Source of the DNA: Onishia taeanensis
Lineage (GTDB): Bacteria; Pseudomonadota; Gammaproteobacteria; Pseudomonadales; Halomonadaceae
Reading direction: 5' to 3'
NCBI RefSeq assembly: GCF_900100755.1
Contig: NZ_FNCI01000002.1
Location: 254,951 to 318,950, forward strand
Length of the DNA stretch: 64,000 nt
Shown here: positions 9,039 to 17,410 of the stretch, piece by piece
Position numbering within the stretch: the first letter of the stretch is position 1
Layout of the letters: each line of letters starts with the position of its first letter
The notes under the pieces: model-generated
What the model saw: the letters and a program-made list of their open reading frames with translations, nothing else
Databases searched by the model: none
Told to the model about the DNA's origin: nothing
Translations under genes and position numbers: made by a program

Positions 9039-9779
9039 CTATACCGCCACGATCTCGACCACCTCCAGGCGCGTCTCGCCTGCCGCATTGGCCAGGGCAC
9101 GAAAGCGCACATCGACATCGCGCAGCCTTACCCCGTAGATACGTGACTCGGCGCCCTTGCGATAGGCGGGGCGGGGGTCCTGGGCCAGCACCTGGCCGAT
9201 CAGGGCGCGCAGCGAGGCGGCGTCTTCGCGCTGGGACAGGGTTTCCTCGGCCGCTGCGCAAAAGGCCACCGGGCACTGGGGCGGTGCGGCGGGGGCGAAG
9301 CCGGCCCTGGCGTCGGGTTGCGCCTCTGCCCACGGCAGGTAGGGCTTGATGTCGAGTATCGGGGTGCCGTCGAGCAGGTCGTGGCCGGAAAGCTCGAGTG
9401 CCACGCCGTTGTCGGTATCGATGCCCTTGAGTTCGACCAGCGACAGCCCCAGGCGGTTGGGGCGGTGGGTGCTGCGGCTGGCAAAGACGCCGACCTTGGC
9501 ATTGCCTCCCAGGCGCGGCGGGCGCACCAGCGGTGACCAGCGCTCGGGACTATGGTGAAAGACGAAGGTCAGCCATAGGTGACTGAAGGCCTCGAGGCCA
9601 CGCACGCTGAGCGGGTCATCGTAGGGCGGTAGCAGCACCAGGCGGGCGCGGGCGGCCGGCGCCAGTCCTGGCTGGCGGGGTATGCCGAACTTGTCCGGGT
9701 AATCGCTCTCGATGCGCCCGATGGGCGTAAGGGCGAAGGCGTCGGCGTTGGATGCAGAAGGAGGATTCATGGGCCGCAT
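9039..9779 (-). CDS. trmO: tRNA (t6A37)-methyltransferase TrmO
   Basis: Methylates N6-threonylcarbamoyladenosine at position 37 of tRNA-Thr using S-adenosylmethionine. The 246-aa product has the TrmO (YaeB/TsaA, UPF0066) hallmarks: FALTPIGRIESDYPDKFGIPRQ at the N-terminus, GVFASRSTHRPNRLGLS in the core, and LDIKPYLPWAE. The C-terminal domain RAYRKGAES-type ending (PAYRKGAESRIYGVRLRDVDVRF here) is typical of the two-domain form. The start is uncertain: ATG 9779 or ATG 9770, neither with a clear ribosome binding site. The t6A gene tsaB is about 11 kb away, not linked. Confidence 0.92.
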   Translation of the reverse strand: MRPMNPPSASNADAFALTPIGRIESDYPDKFGIPRQPGLAPAARARLVLLPPYDDPLSVRGLEAFSHLWLTFVFHHSPERWSPLVRPPRLGGNAKVGVFASRSTHRPNRLGLSLVELKGIDTDNGVALELSGHDLLDGTPILDIKPYLPWAEAQPDARAGFAPAAPPQCPVAFCAAAEETLSQREDAASLRALIGQVLAQDPRPAYRKGAESRIYGVRLRDVDVRFRALANAAGETRLEVVEIVAV

Positions 9780-9905
9780 TATGCCGTGCCTGCGCAGCTG
9801 GCGCACGGCGCTCTATCTTGTGCCATGTGCCTTGCACGGCCATGAGGATTGGCGCCGACGCGCGCCTTAGGTAGTCTGGCGGCATCATTCACGGGAGACA
9901 CAGCG

Positions 9906-10523
9906 GTGATCGATCTCGAGCAACTGGCCCGCGCCCAGCAGGCCATCGTGGCCGCCGGTGACGAGCTGTACCGCGCCGGTCAGGTGCCGGCCACCGGCGG
10001 CAATTTTTCGGTGCGCCTGGATGCGACTCATATGGCGGTAACGGCATCGGGTCGTCACAAGGGACGGCTGACGCCGGCCGACGTCATGGTCACCGACTTC
10101 GCCGTCACACCGCTCGGCAGCCCCCAGAAGCCGTCGGACGAAGCGCGTCTGCATGGCCAGCTCTACCAGGACAGGCCCGAGGCCGGCGCTGTGCTGCATA
10201 CCCATTCCCGGGCCGCCACCGTGCTGTCGCGCCTGATCGAGGGCGATACCCTGTGGCTCGAGGGGTTCGAGCTGCAGAAAGCAATTGAGGGAGTGGCAAG
10301 CCACGATACGGCATTGGCGGTGCCCATCGTCGATAATGACCAGGACATCGCCGCGCTGGCCGAGGTGGCGCGCGAGCGGCTGCGGGGTCTCGATACACGC
10401 GCCTATTTGATCCGCGGCCACGGCCTCTATACCTGGGCGCGGGACATGAGCGGATGCCTGCGCCAGGTCGAGGCGCTGGATTTCCTCTTCGATTGTGAAC
10501 TGATAATGCGCCGTACCCGCTGA
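9906..10523 (+). CDS. mtnB: Methylthioribulose-1-phosphate dehydratase
   Basis: Dehydrates 5-methylthioribulose-1-phosphate in methionine salvage. The 205-aa class II aldolase-fold protein has ATGGNFSVRL near the N-terminus, the zinc-binding HTHSRAATVLSRL and the late IRGHGLYTWARD motif. GTG 9906 is chosen because GGGAGA lies 9 bases upstream and the family start is near VIDLEQLARAQ. It is the first gene of mtnB-mtnD-mtnC. Genes for the upstream steps (mtnN, mtnK or mtnA) are not in the window. Confidence 0.93.
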   Translation: MIDLEQLARAQQAIVAAGDELYRAGQVPATGGNFSVRLDATHMAVTASGRHKGRLTPADVMVTDFAVTPLGSPQKPSDEARLHGQLYQDRPEAGAVLHTHSRAATVLSRLIEGDTLWLEGFELQKAIEGVASHDTALAVPIVDNDQDIAALAEVARERLRGLDTRAYLIRGHGLYTWARDMSGCLRQVEALDFLFDCELIMRRTR

Positions 10524-10588
10524 GCGGAGCGGCCCACGATACGGCGGGGCGCGGCCCGCCCGCTCGCCTTGCCCGATGGAGTCTTGCC

Positions 10589-11185
10589 ATGAGCTTTCTC
10601 AACGTCTACCACGACCATGACCCGGACCAGCCGCTGCTGACCACCCATGATGGTGAGCGCATCGCCGCCGAGCTCGCGGCGCACGGCATTCGGTTCGAGC
10701 GCTGGGCCACCAAGGCCGATCTGGCGCCCGACGCTGACCCCGAGGTGGTGCTAGCGGCTTACGCCGAGGAAATCGAGCGTCTCAAGGCCGACAATGGCTT
10801 TGCCACCGCCGATGTGATCGGTTTGACGCCTGAACATCCGGACAGGGAGGCGTTACGCGCCAAGTTCCTCGACGAGCATCGTCACAGCGAGGACGAGGTA
10901 CGCTTCTTCGTGCGCGGCGAGGGGGTCTTCTATCTGCACCTGGATTCGCGGGTCTATGCGGTGGGCTGTGCCCAGGGCGATTTGATGTCGGTGCCGGCGG
11001 GCACGCCCCACTGGTTCGATATGGGACCGGCGCCGCACTTTACCGCCATTCGCCTGTTCACCAATCCCGAAGGCTGGGTAGCGAACTTCACCGGCGCGGG
11101 TATCGCCGCCCGCTTCCCGCGCTTCGAGGCCTTGCCGACCGGCGGAGGCGAGTCTGCTGAGTCGGCACCGGGGAGCCTTGCATGA
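10589..11185 (+). CDS. mtnD: Acireductone dioxygenase
   Basis: Cupin metalloenzyme that oxidises acireductone: the iron form gives the methionine keto-acid precursor, the nickel form a shunt with CO. The metal ligands H97, H99 and E103 (HRHSEDE) and H141 (GTPHWFDMG) are all present, each one residue from the Klebsiella numbering. 198 aa. Its stop overlaps the mtnC start by 4 bases (ATGA), indicating coupled translation. Confidence 0.95.
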   Translation: MSFLNVYHDHDPDQPLLTTHDGERIAAELAAHGIRFERWATKADLAPDADPEVVLAAYAEEIERLKADNGFATADVIGLTPEHPDREALRAKFLDEHRHSEDEVRFFVRGEGVFYLHLDSRVYAVGCAQGDLMSVPAGTPHWFDMGPAPHFTAIRLFTNPEGWVANFTGAGIAARFPRFEALPTGGGESAESAPGSLA

Positions 11186-11943
11186 TTCGCGCCATCGTCA
11201 CCGATATCGAGGGCACCACCGGCTCGATCGCCTTCGTTCATGAGGTGCTCTTTCCCTATGCCCGCCGGCAGTTGGGCGACTTCGTTCGCCAGCATTACCA
11301 GCAGGCCGACGTCGCCAGGCAGCTCGAGGCAACCCGCGAGGAGGCCGCCGAGCCCGATGCGGATATCGAGCGGCTGATCGCCATTCTCGAGGGCTGGATT
11401 CAAGAGGACCGCAAGGCCACGCCCCTCAAGGCCTTGCAGGGCATGGTCTGGGAGGCCGGGTATCAGGCCGGGGATTTCACCGGTCACGTCTATCCCGACG
11501 CCGCCGAGGCCCTGATGCGCTGGCATGAGCAGGGCTATGCCCTCTACGTCTATTCCTCGGGGTCGATACAGGCCCAGCGGCTGCTGTTCGGCCATAGCGA
11601 TGTGGGGGATCTTACGCCGCTGTTTGCCGGCTACTTCGACACCACGACCGGCCCCAAGCGTGAGGCCGAAAGCTATAGGCGCATCGTCGAGGCGATCGGT
11701 CATGCGCCGCAGGAGATTCTCTTCCTTTCGGACGTCGTCGCCGAACTCGACGCCGCTCGCGCGGCCGGCCTCGCGACCTGCCAGCTGGTGCGTGAGCCCG
11801 GTATGACCACCGGCGAACATCCGCTGGCGACACGCTTCGATGAAGTGAGCCTTGATGGAATGGGCCGTGATGCAGCGAGCTTCGACGAGTCGCATCGTGC
11901 TGAGGCCCATTGTGAATCAGGAGGAAGCAATGACCGCCGCTGA
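11182..11943 (+). CDS. mtnC: Enolase-phosphatase E1
   Basis: HAD-superfamily enzyme that enolises and dephosphorylates the diketo intermediate of methionine salvage to acireductone. It begins [27 protein letters not shown], giving the catalytic D8 and the family DIEGTT motif. Later motifs are [14 protein letters not shown] and [15 protein letters not shown]. The family core ends around [10 protein letters not shown]. About 25 further residues ([17 protein letters not shown] and on) have no family counterpart I know and overlap the next gene by 14 bp. Confidence 0.94.
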   Translation: MIRAIVTDIEGTTGSIAFVHEVLFPYARRQLGDFVRQHYQQADVARQLEATREEAAEPDADIERLIAILEGWIQEDRKATPLKALQGMVWEAGYQAGDFTGHVYPDAAEALMRWHEQGYALYVYSSGSIQAQRLLFGHSDVGDLTPLFAGYFDTTTGPKREAESYRRIVEAIGHAPQEILFLSDVVAELDAARAAGLATCQLVREPGMTTGEHPLATRFDEVSLDGMGRDAASFDESHRAEAHCESGGSNDRR

Positions 11944-12463
11944 TAGCAGCCCCCGCGCCGGCAAGGCGCGCATCGTCTATCGCGACGCTCTGCCCGATGA
12001 CGGTGCCGATCAGGCCGAGGTCTTCCATCATGCGGTGATGCAGGGCGCGGCCCAGCACTACAGCGTCGAGCAGCGCCGTGCCTGGGCAGCGGTGCTGCCT
12101 CGCGAAGGCAGTGCCTGGGTGGCCCGCCAACTGCTTCACCCGACCCTGGTGGCGGCCTGTGATGGGCGCTGCGTGGGCTTTCTGGAGATCGGGCAGGGCG
12201 GTGACGGCGAGGGGCGCATCGAAACGCTCTATGTCTGGCCGTCGCTTGCTCGCCGCGGTATCGGCAGTACCCTGCTGGTCCATGCGGAGCGCATGTTTCT
12301 GGAACAGGGACTGGCGCGGGTGCGTATCGAGGCAAGCCTGATGCTGGCGCCGCATTTGATCCAGCGCGGCTGGTGCCAAGAAGGGGAAGAGTGGGTAGAG
12401 CGTGGCGGTGAGCGACTGCCACGGGTGCGTCTGGTCAAACGGCTTGATCTGGTCGAGACCTAG
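11930..12463 (+). CDS. GNAT-family N-acetyltransferase
   Basis: 177-aa predicted acyl-CoA-dependent acetyltransferase. The acetyl-CoA loop is [17 protein letters not shown] around residue 110, preceded by the beta strand IETLYVWPS, the usual GNAT core. The start ATG 11930 has a perfect AGGAGG, which lies inside the mtnC reading frame. The substrate cannot be told from sequence. Its position as fourth gene of the methionine-salvage operon suggests co-expression but not necessarily a shared pathway. Confidence 0.82.
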   Translation: MTAADSSPRAGKARIVYRDALPDDGADQAEVFHHAVMQGAAQHYSVEQRRAWAAVLPREGSAWVARQLLHPTLVAACDGRCVGFLEIGQGGDGEGRIETLYVWPSLARRGIGSTLLVHAERMFLEQGLARVRIEASLMLAPHLIQRGWCQEGEEWVERGGERLPRVRLVKRLDLVET

Positions 12464-12533
12464 ACAAGCACTGCGTCTTCCTCGTCGGCCTTTCAGATAA
12501 AGCCTGGGATACACGGAATACATGGCATGAATG

Positions 12534-12568
12534 CCCGCCCGGCGGCGCCATGAGCGCTTTCGGGCGGG
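12534..12568. terminator. Hairpin between convergent GNAT gene and nadC
   Basis: Perfect 8-bp arms CCCGCCCG and CGGGCGGG with a 19-base loop. No T tract on either side, so terminator function is only likely from its place between convergent stops. Confidence 0.45.
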
Positions 12569-12593
12569 GCTCGTGCTGCCCTTGGTGGGCGCT

Positions 12594-13448
12594 TTAACGG
12601 GTCTCGGTTTTCAGGATGCGCATCGACAGGTCGATGGACTGCACGTCCTTGGTCAGGGCGCCGCTGGAGATGCAGTCGACGCCGGTCTCGGCGATCGCTC
12701 GCAGGGTGGCGTCACTGACGTTGCCCGAGGCTTCCAGGGTGGCGCGGCCGCTGCCACGGCGTACCGCCTCGCGCAGATCATCCAACGAGAAGTTGTCGAG
12801 CATCACCACGTCGGCCGAAGCCGCCAGCGCCTGGTCGAGCTCCTCGAAGGTTTCGACTTCGACCTCGACCGGCAGGTCCTTGGCAATATCTCGAGCTTCC
12901 TTGACCGCCGCCGCAATGCCACCACAGGCGGCGATATGGTTCTCCTTGATCAGGAAGGCGTCATAGAGGCCGACCCGGTGGTTGTAACCGCCGCCGCAGG
13001 TCACCGCGTACTTCTGGGCCAGGCGCAGGCCGGGCAGGGTCTTGCGGGTATCCAGCAGGCGCACGCCGGTGTCCTGGATCAGGTCGACGTAGGCGCGAGT
13101 GCGGGTGGCGGTGCCGGAGAGCGTCTGCAGGAGATTCAGGGCGGCGCGCTCGCCGGTCAGCAGGCTGCGGGCCGGGCCCTCGAGTTCCAGCAGGGTGTCG
13201 CCGGCCGCCATCCGGTCGCCGTCGGCATACTGCCAGTTAAGCGCCACCCGGGAATCCAGACGACGATAGAGCTCGTCGACAAAGGCCACGCCGCACAGCA
13301 CGGCGTCCTCGCGGGTGATAACCCGGGCGGTGGCCCACTGGCGTTCGGGAATCAACTGGGCGGTGATGTCGCCAGGACCGACGTCTTCGGCCAATAACCT
13401 AGCGGCACTGGTGCGGATCTCTTCGGCGAGGGCTTCGTGGTAATGCAT
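12594..13448 (-). CDS. nadC: Nicotinate-nucleotide pyrophosphorylase (carboxylating)
   Basis: Converts quinolinate and PRPP to nicotinate mononucleotide, CO2 and pyrophosphate, the step after NadA. The 284-aa protein has [39 protein letters not shown] and the C-terminal [19 protein letters not shown] motifs of the type II phosphoribosyltransferase fold. I start at ATG 13448 ([11 protein letters not shown]); the frame is open further upstream to 13664 but that part overlaps the divergent ampD. Single gene, convergent with the mtn operon. Confidence 0.95.
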   Translation of the reverse strand: MHYHEALAEEIRTSAARLLAEDVGPGDITAQLIPERQWATARVITREDAVLCGVAFVDELYRRLDSRVALNWQYADGDRMAAGDTLLELEGPARSLLTGERAALNLLQTLSGTATRTRAYVDLIQDTGVRLLDTRKTLPGLRLAQKYAVTCGGGYNHRVGLYDAFLIKENHIAACGGIAAAVKEARDIAKDLPVEVEVETFEELDQALAASADVVMLDNFSLDDLREAVRRGSGRATLEASGNVSDATLRAIAETGVDCISSGALTKDVQSIDLSMRILKTETR

Positions 13449-13615
13449 GGCGTGCCTGGGCTCCCTGGCGTGGGCAGCACCGGCGCAGGGCAGCGGTGCC
13501 TGAAGGATGAATCGATGCGACAATGCTTCATTATAGGGAATCCACGCCTGGCGCGTCACATGGCGCAAGCCGCGACCGGGCCATGATGGGAGGGAAGTCG
13601 AATGAGGCACGAGGC

Positions 13616-14176
13616 ATGAAGATCGAACAGGGCCTCTGGGCACCGGCTCGCCAGCAGCCGTCACCGAACCAGAATGCGCGCCCCAAGGGCGAGGTATCGG
13701 CGCTGGTGCTGCATTCGATCAGCCTGCCGCCGGGCGTTTTCGCCGGTGATGCGATCGAACGGCTGTTCACCAACTGCCTCGACCCTGGGGCGCATCCCTA
13801 CTTTGCCCAGATTGCCGCGCTTCGCGTGTCCGCCCATTTGCTGATTCGCCGCGATGGCGAAGCCGTGCAGTTCGTGCCCTTCGAGCGGCGCGCCTGGCAT
13901 GCCGGTCGCTCCTGCTGGTTCGATGGCGTTTCCTGGCGTGGCGAGCTCAACGACTTCGCGATTGGCATCGAGCTTGAAGGCGATGAGCAAAGCCCTTACC
14001 GCGCCGCTCAGTACGCGACACTGGCAGGCGTGGTCAAGGACCTGCTGGAACACTATCCCGCCCTGACAGCCGAGCGCATCACCAGCCATGCCCGTATTGC
14101 GCCCCTGCGCAAGACCGACCCTGGCCCGGCCTTCGACTGGGCCTATTTTCGCCAGTGCTTAACGGCCGAGATGTGA
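13616..14176 (+). CDS. ampD: 1,6-anhydro-N-acetylmuramyl-L-alanine amidase AmpD
   Basis: Cytoplasmic zinc amidase that removes the stem peptide from anhydro-muropeptides during cell-wall recycling; its loss raises AmpC beta-lactamase in species with ampR. The 186-aa protein shows [11 protein letters not shown] (zinc H33), E119 (IGIELEG), H158 and D168 with K166 in [15 protein letters not shown]. Those four positions match the known AmpD active site with a shift of a few residues. The start [10 protein letters not shown] is chosen over the longer frame from 13523. Confidence 0.94.
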   Translation: MKIEQGLWAPARQQPSPNQNARPKGEVSALVLHSISLPPGVFAGDAIERLFTNCLDPGAHPYFAQIAALRVSAHLLIRRDGEAVQFVPFERRAWHAGRSCWFDGVSWRGELNDFAIGIELEGDEQSPYRAAQYATLAGVVKDLLEHYPALTAERITSHARIAPLRKTDPGPAFDWAYFRQCLTAEM

Positions 14177-14365
14177 GCTGTCGGATCCTGCCCGCTGGCC
14201 TTTGCATCATCGTGAGCCGAGTCGTTAAGCGGCAATCAGCGGCTGGACAGGTCGCTCGGTTGCGAGCGTTGCACGGGCCGTTTGTAGTTCGGTTACAGAC
14301 GGCGAGCTTTCGTCTAGGCTCAGTGGAGTGGTGCGCTAGGTCCTTGTGCTGCAATGCAATATTTG

Positions 14366-14386
14366 AAATGGAAAAAGTTTCCATTT
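14366..14386. promoter_or_regulatory. Perfect palindrome, candidate operator for aceEF
   Basis: Arms AAATGGAAA and TTTCCATTT are exact reverse complements separated by AAG. The site ends 9 bases before the -35 box of the aceE promoter. The GGAAA-N3-TTTCC core resembles operators of IclR-family regulators. It does not resemble the enteric PdhR site. The regulator is not in the window. Confidence 0.65.
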
Positions 14387-14395
14387 TTACTGCAA

Positions 14396-14424
14396 TTGGC
14401 AGGCGCTGGTCTTTGCGGTATCTT
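14396..14424 (+). promoter_or_regulatory. Sigma-70 type promoter for aceEF
   Basis: -35 TTGGCA (14396-14401), 17-base spacer, -10 TATCTT (14419-14424). Spacing is ideal and it faces aceE. Transcription would start near 14431, giving a leader of about 165 bases. Confidence 0.6.
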
Positions 14425-14596
14425 CGTGGCCTGATTCCGGGCATTCCGCGTATCATTCCGTAACGACACTACATGCCCACTATATCCGAAGACGTGACCC
14501 ATAGAAGGTCACGCTCGCACTGAAGAGCGCCATACGCCCCTCCCTCCTCCCGGGTGAGGGCAGACCGACACAATATCTTCATTCGGAGAGACGTCT

Positions 14597-17284
14597 ATGA
14601 GTCTGGAGGCAAGAGAAGATTTCGATCCGACCGAAACCCAGGAGTGGATGGAATCCCTGGCATCGGTCGTTGATCGGGAAGGCGAGGAGCGTGCTCAGTA
14701 CCTATTGAGTCGTCTGGCTGATCGCCTGCGTCGCGATGGCCGCATTCCCCCGTTCTCTGTCAATACGCCACATCGCAACACCATTCCGGTGCATCGCGAG
14801 GCGAAGATCCCCGGCGACATGTTCATCGAGCGCAAGCTTCGTTCGGCGATCCGCTGGAACGCCATGGCGCAGGTCCTGCGTGCCAACAAGAAGCACAAGG
14901 GGCTTGGCGGCCACATTGCCAGTTTCCAGTCCTGCGCAACGCTGTACGAAGTGGGCTTCAACCACTTCTTCCGCGCCGACGATGGCGAACACAAGGGCGA
15001 CCTGATTTATATCCAGGGCCACGTGACCCCGGGTATCTATGCGCGTTCCTTCATGGAAGGCCGGCTGACCGAAGAGCAGATGGACAGCTTCCGCCAGGAA
15101 GCCGAGGGTGGCGGTCTGCCGTCTTATCCTCACCCCTATCTGATGCCGGACTACTGGCAGTTCCCGACCGTTTCCATGGGGCTGGGGCCGATCCAGGCGA
15201 TCTACCAAGCCCACGTCATGAAGTACCTGGACTCCCGTGAACTGACCGACATGCGCGACCGCAAGGTCTGGGCATTCCTCGGCGACGGCGAGTGTGACGA
15301 GCCGGAATCCCTGGGTGCCCTGCATCTGGCGAGCCGCGAGAATCTCGACAACCTGATCTTCGTGATCAACTGCAACCTGCAGCGCCTCGACGGCCCAGTA
15401 CGCGGTAACTCGCGGATCATGGACGAACTCGAAGGCGTCTTCCGCGGTGCCGGTTGGAACGTCATCAAGGTGGTCTGGGGCGGTCAGTGGGACCCGCTGT
15501 TCGAACGCGACAAGCACGACATGCTGCAAAAGCGCATGGACGAGGCGGTCGACGGCGAATACCAGAACTACAAGGCCAACGGCGGCGCCTATACCCGCGA
15601 GCACTTCTTCGGCAAATACCCGGAGACGGCCAAGCTGGTCGAGGACTACTCCGACGACGATATCTTCCGTCTCAACCGGGGTGGTCACGATCCGCAGAAG
15701 GTCTACGCGGCCTACCACGAGGCGGTCAACAACGCCGACGGTCGTCCGACCGTGGTGCTGGCGCATACCGTCAAGGGCTATGGCATGGGCGGCGGCAGCG
15801 GTGAAGCCGACATGGAAGCCCACCAGATCAAGTCCATGGAACACGAGGCGCTGAAGAAATTCCGCGACCGTTTCGGGGTGCCGATCACCGACAAGCAGCT
15901 CGAAGACGGCAACGTGCCCTACTATCGTCCGGACGAAGACAGCCCGGAGATGAAGTACTTGTTCCTGCAGCGCGAGAAGCTGGGTGGTTTCCTGCCCAAG
16001 CGCCGCACCGAGTTCGAAACCCTCGAAATTCCCGGCCTCGACGACAAGATGTTCGCTTCCCAGACCAAGGGCTCTGGCGACCGTGAAGTGTCGACCACCA
16101 TGTCGTTCGTGCGGGTGCTCAATGGCCTGGTCAAGCACAAGCAGCTGGGCTCTCGCGTGGTGCCGATCATTCCCGATGAGGCGCGTACCTTCGGCATGGA
16201 AGGCATGTTCCGCCAGCTGGGCATCTATGCCTCGGGCGGTCAGAAGTACGATCCGGTCGATGCCGGCCAGATCATGTACTACCGCGAGGACAAGAAAGGT
16301 CAGATCCTCGAGGAAGGCATCACCGAGGCCGGCTCCATGGCCGCCTGGATCGCGGCGGCCACCGCCTACGCCAACCACGACATGACGCTGATTCCGTTCT
16401 ACGTCTACTACTCGATGTTCGGCTATCAGCGTATCGGCGACCTGGTCTGGGCAGCCGGCGACCAGCAGGCCCGTGGCTTCATGATCGGTGGTACCGCCGG
16501 TCGCACCACCATCAACGGTGAGGGTCTGCAGCACCAGGACGGCCACAGCCATATCCTGATGTCGACCGTGCCGAACTGCCGCTCTTACGACCCCTGCTAT
16601 GGCCACGAAGTCGCGGTCATCATGCAGGACGGCATGAAGCGGATGTATCAGGATCGTGAAAGCTGCTTCTACTACATCACGGTGATGAACGAGAACTACG
16701 CACACCCCGAGATGCCGAAGGGCAGCGAAGAGGGCATCGTGCGTGGCATGTATCTGCTGCAGGAAGGCAAGGCCAGCAGCAAGAAGGCGCCGCGGGTTCA
16801 ACTGTTGGGCAGCGGCACCATCCTGCGCGAGGTCGAGGCCGCCGCCGAGATGCTGGCCGACGAGCATGGTGTCGTCGCCGACGTCTGGAGCGTGACCAGC
16901 TTCAACGAACTGCGTCGCGAAGCGCTCGACTATGATCGCAACCAGTTCCTCGAGCCGGACGACAAGCGCGAAAAGCCCTGGATCACTCAGCAGCTGGAAG
17001 GTTGCGAAGGTCCGGTGATCGCGTCGACCGACTACATGAAGCTTTACGCCGATCAGGTCCGTGCCTGGGTGCCCGCCGACTTCCATGTCCTGGGGACCGA
17101 CGGTTACGGGCGCTCGGATACCCGCGAGCAACTGCGTCGCTTCTTCGAGGTGGACCGTTATTACGTCACCGTGGCCGCCCTGCGCGCGCTGTCCGAGCGT
17201 GGTGAGATCGACCGCAAGGTCGTTGCGGATGCCATGAAGAAGTATGGCATCGATCCGACAAAGCCGAATCCGGTGGATTCCTGA
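14597..17284 (+). CDS. aceE: Pyruvate dehydrogenase E1 component, homodimeric type
   Basis: Thiamine-diphosphate enzyme that decarboxylates pyruvate and acetylates the lipoyl arm of E2, linking glycolysis to the citric acid cycle. The 895-aa length fits the single-chain E1 of gammaproteobacteria (about 887 aa). The TPP/metal motif runs from GDGECDEPES to NLIFVINCNLQ around residues 230-265; GGTAGRTTINGEGLQHQDGHS and YYITVMNENYAHP are further family blocks. It is followed 126 bp later by aceF. There is no lpd gene after aceF here, so E3 must be encoded elsewhere. Confidence 0.98.
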   Translation: MSLEAREDFDPTETQEWMESLASVVDREGEERAQYLLSRLADRLRRDGRIPPFSVNTPHRNTIPVHREAKIPGDMFIERKLRSAIRWNAMAQVLRANKKHKGLGGHIASFQSCATLYEVGFNHFFRADDGEHKGDLIYIQGHVTPGIYARSFMEGRLTEEQMDSFRQEAEGGGLPSYPHPYLMPDYWQFPTVSMGLGPIQAIYQAHVMKYLDSRELTDMRDRKVWAFLGDGECDEPESLGALHLASRENLDNLIFVINCNLQRLDGPVRGNSRIMDELEGVFRGAGWNVIKVVWGGQWDPLFERDKHDMLQKRMDEAVDGEYQNYKANGGAYTREHFFGKYPETAKLVEDYSDDDIFRLNRGGHDPQKVYAAYHEAVNNADGRPTVVLAHTVKGYGMGGGSGEADMEAHQIKSMEHEALKKFRDRFGVPITDKQLEDGNVPYYRPDEDSPEMKYLFLQREKLGGFLPKRRTEFETLEIPGLDDKMFASQTKGSGDREVSTTMSFVRVLNGLVKHKQLGSRVVPIIPDEARTFGMEGMFRQLGIYASGGQKYDPVDAGQIMYYREDKKGQILEEGITEAGSMAAWIAAATAYANHDMTLIPFYVYYSMFGYQRIGDLVWAAGDQQARGFMIGGTAGRTTINGEGLQHQDGHSHILMSTVPNCRSYDPCYGHEVAVIMQDGMKRMYQDRESCFYYITVMNENYAHPEMPKGSEEGIVRGMYLLQEGKASSKKAPRVQLLGSGTILREVEAAAEMLADEHGVVADVWSVTSFNELRREALDYDRNQFLEPDDKREKPWITQQLEGCEGPVIASTDYMKLYADQVRAWVPADFHVLGTDGYGRSDTREQLRRFFEVDRYYVTVAALRALSERGEIDRKVVADAMKKYGIDPTKPNPVDS

Positions 17285-17410
17285 GACGCAGGTAAGGGTT
17301 GATCAGATGAAGGGCGAGCAGCGACGGCCAGGCAGTATTTGCGCTCGTTGGCTCGCCCGCCTGACCCATTTTACGCCTGCGGCGAGCATGATTAGGAAAG
17401 GAGCGCGACC

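Larger units (their letters stand above)
14177..14596 (+). other. 420-bp regulatory region upstream of aceE
   Basis: No gene is supported. It holds the palindrome at 14366-14386, a promoter at 14396-14424, and a leader of about 165 bases before the aceE ribosome binding site (GGAGAG, 14585-14590). A small hairpin GTGACC..GGTCAC (14494-14510) lies in the leader. Confidence 0.7.

Noticed and set aside
8890-9333. Minus-strand frame across the structured element downstream of purC
   Set aside because: It is the out-of-frame reading of trmO plus the repeat element; composition is arginine/proline/glycine rich and no domain is visible.
14702-17131. 809-residue open frame on the minus strand across aceE
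   Set aside because: It is fully antisense to aceE, whose protein is unmistakable. Long antisense frames are expected in high-GC coding DNA. The translated sequence shows no recognisable motifs.
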